From positions 1 through 6,582 of the forward strand of contig CAADUV010000352.1 of the NCBI GenBank assembly GCA_900752305.1: a stretch of DNA of 6,582 bases. The letters are read 5' to 3'. The notes below the pieces were generated by a model. That model was not told the origin of the DNA. It did not search any database and saw only the letters and a list, made by a program, of their open reading frames with translations. Positions 5,992-6,582 of this stretch are shown here, piece after piece. This DNA is from an uncultured Oscillospiraceae bacterium. Lineage in GTDB: Bacteria; Bacillota; Clostridia; Oscillospirales; Oscillospiraceae. Every line of letters starts with the position of its first letter. The first letter of the stretch is position 1. The translations under genes and the position numbers were made by a program.

Positions 5992-6582
5992 AGACAGTTC
6001 GCTCCTGAGTCTCGTAGTCGGGCAGACGACCGGCCTCTTTTGCCAGCGTCCGCAGAGTATGGGCAAGGGTGGGGGTCAGCTGTTCCCGCGTGACCCGCCA
6101 CCGCCAGTTTTCCGGTTTCAGCGTCCCCGGCTCGTTCATCCGGGCGTCTCCGCCCAGCCCCAGATAGTCCTGCATCTGGGCGATGAACAGATCAGCTTTG
6201 GACGCCAGCCCCCGGCGCAGCAGATTCCGCGCCAGGTCATCCTGTCGGGACAGGTGCAGATAGTCCCGGGCGCAGTCGGTCACCGCCCCGTCGCTCTCCT
6301 GGCACCATTGGGGCAGGGTGGCGTTGTCGTGGGTGCCGGTGTAGCACACGCAGTTGCGGGGGTAGCGGTGGGGCAGATAGGCGCGCTCCTCGCCGGGATC
6401 GAAGGCAAATTCCAGCACCTTCATGCCGGGAAAGCCCGATTCCTTCACCAGTTCCAGCACATCCTCCGTCAAAAACCCCAAGCCCTCCGCCACAAAGGCC
6501 AGGTGGGGGAAGTGGCTCCGAATGGCGTCGATGAGCGCCTTCCCTGGCCCCTTCACCCAGCGGCCGTTCTTGGCGGTGTCGC
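5984..6582 (-). CDS. malQ: 4-alpha-glucanotransferase (amylomaltase, GH77), C-terminal part; 5' end outside window
   Basis: Transfers alpha-1,4-glucan segments between maltodextrins, turning short chains into longer ones that the phosphorylase can use, with release of glucose. The frame is open to the window edge, leaving 198 of the usual roughly 500 residues. The GTG at 6554-6556 is internal: the stretch DTAKNGRWVKGPGKALIDAI runs through it and is a typical GH77 segment. Motifs seen are VAEGLGFLTEDV, whose Glu (6485-6487) matches the general acid/base Glu340 of the Thermus enzyme, and CYTGTHDNATLPQW, whose Asp (6326-6328) matches Asp395. The nucleophile Asp lies upstream of the window. The usual AEDLG reads AEGLG here, with Gly replacing Asp next to the catalytic Glu. 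The end PGTLKPENWRWR is family-typical. The TGA stop lies within the start region of glgP, so both belong to one leftward operon. Confidence 0.94.
   Translation of the reverse strand, partial: DTAKNGRWVKGPGKALIDAIRSHFPHLAFVAEGLGFLTEDVLELVKESGFPGMKVLEFAFDPGEERAYLPHRYPRNCVCYTGTHDNATLPQWCQESDGAVTDCARDYLHLSRQDDLARNLLRRGLASKADLFIAQMQDYLGLGGDARMNEPGTLKPENWRWRVTREQLTPTLAHTLRTLAKEAGRLPDYETQERTVYE

Noticed and set aside
3670..6066. Longer glgP starting at TTG 6066
   Set aside because: The extra 25 residues (starting MPILCGRW) come from malQ coding sequence in another frame and do not resemble phosphorylase. The ATG at 5991 has a good ribosome binding site.
4252..6093. 613-residue open frame on the plus strand
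   Set aside because: It lies antisense to glgP, which shows full family conservation. The product is a low-complexity Val/Gln/Gly/His-rich translation typical of the reverse strand of a GC-rich gene, with no recognisable domain.
1..6582. A novel defence, mobile or CRISPR-type system
   Set aside because: No repeat array, recombinase, nuclease, toxin-antitoxin pair or phage gene is visible; nearly all coding capacity belongs to recognisable metabolic or transport genes.

Overview
The window looks like chromosomal DNA of a bile-exposed gut Firmicute, most likely a moderately GC-rich member of the Clostridia (Oscillospirales-type). The grounds are the C-terminal part of a Gram-positive bile salt hydrolase, strong AGGAGG-type ribosome binding sites, a short clostridial-style CstA transporter, and a malQ-glgP pair for glycogen or maltodextrin breakdown. 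The taxonomic placement is an inference from gene style, not from a search.

Layout. From 1 to 875, reading rightward, are the end of a bile salt hydrolase gene (its N-terminal third lies outside the window) and a 72-residue two-helix membrane protein. A perfect 13-bp stem (892-921) separates these from genes reading leftward and probably ends transcription from both sides. Leftward from 3276 to 957 is a two-gene unit: an uncharacterised soluble 181-residue protein followed after 30 bp by cstA (580 residues, peptide/pyruvate-type transporter). A candidate promoter lies just upstream, in an AT-rich spacer with two small palindromes. A strong terminator hairpin (3603-3634) closes the next leftward unit, in which malQ (4-alpha-glucanotransferase, N-terminal part outside the window) overlaps glgP (glycogen/maltodextrin phosphorylase, complete) by 8 bp.

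Functionally, MalQ rearranges short maltodextrins into longer chains and GlgP phosphorolyses them to glucose-1-phosphate, so these two form one storage-polysaccharide module. CstA imports peptides or pyruvate, typically under carbon limitation, and the hydrolase removes glycine or taurine from conjugated bile acids. The theme is carbon and nitrogen scavenging in the gut, but the three units are separated by terminators and nothing shows that they are co-regulated.

I see no tRNA, rRNA, CRISPR array, insertion sequence or phage gene. Most of the window is ordinary metabolism. The least understood parts are the protein encoded upstream of cstA, the small membrane protein after the bile salt hydrolase, and the AT-rich regulatory spacer.
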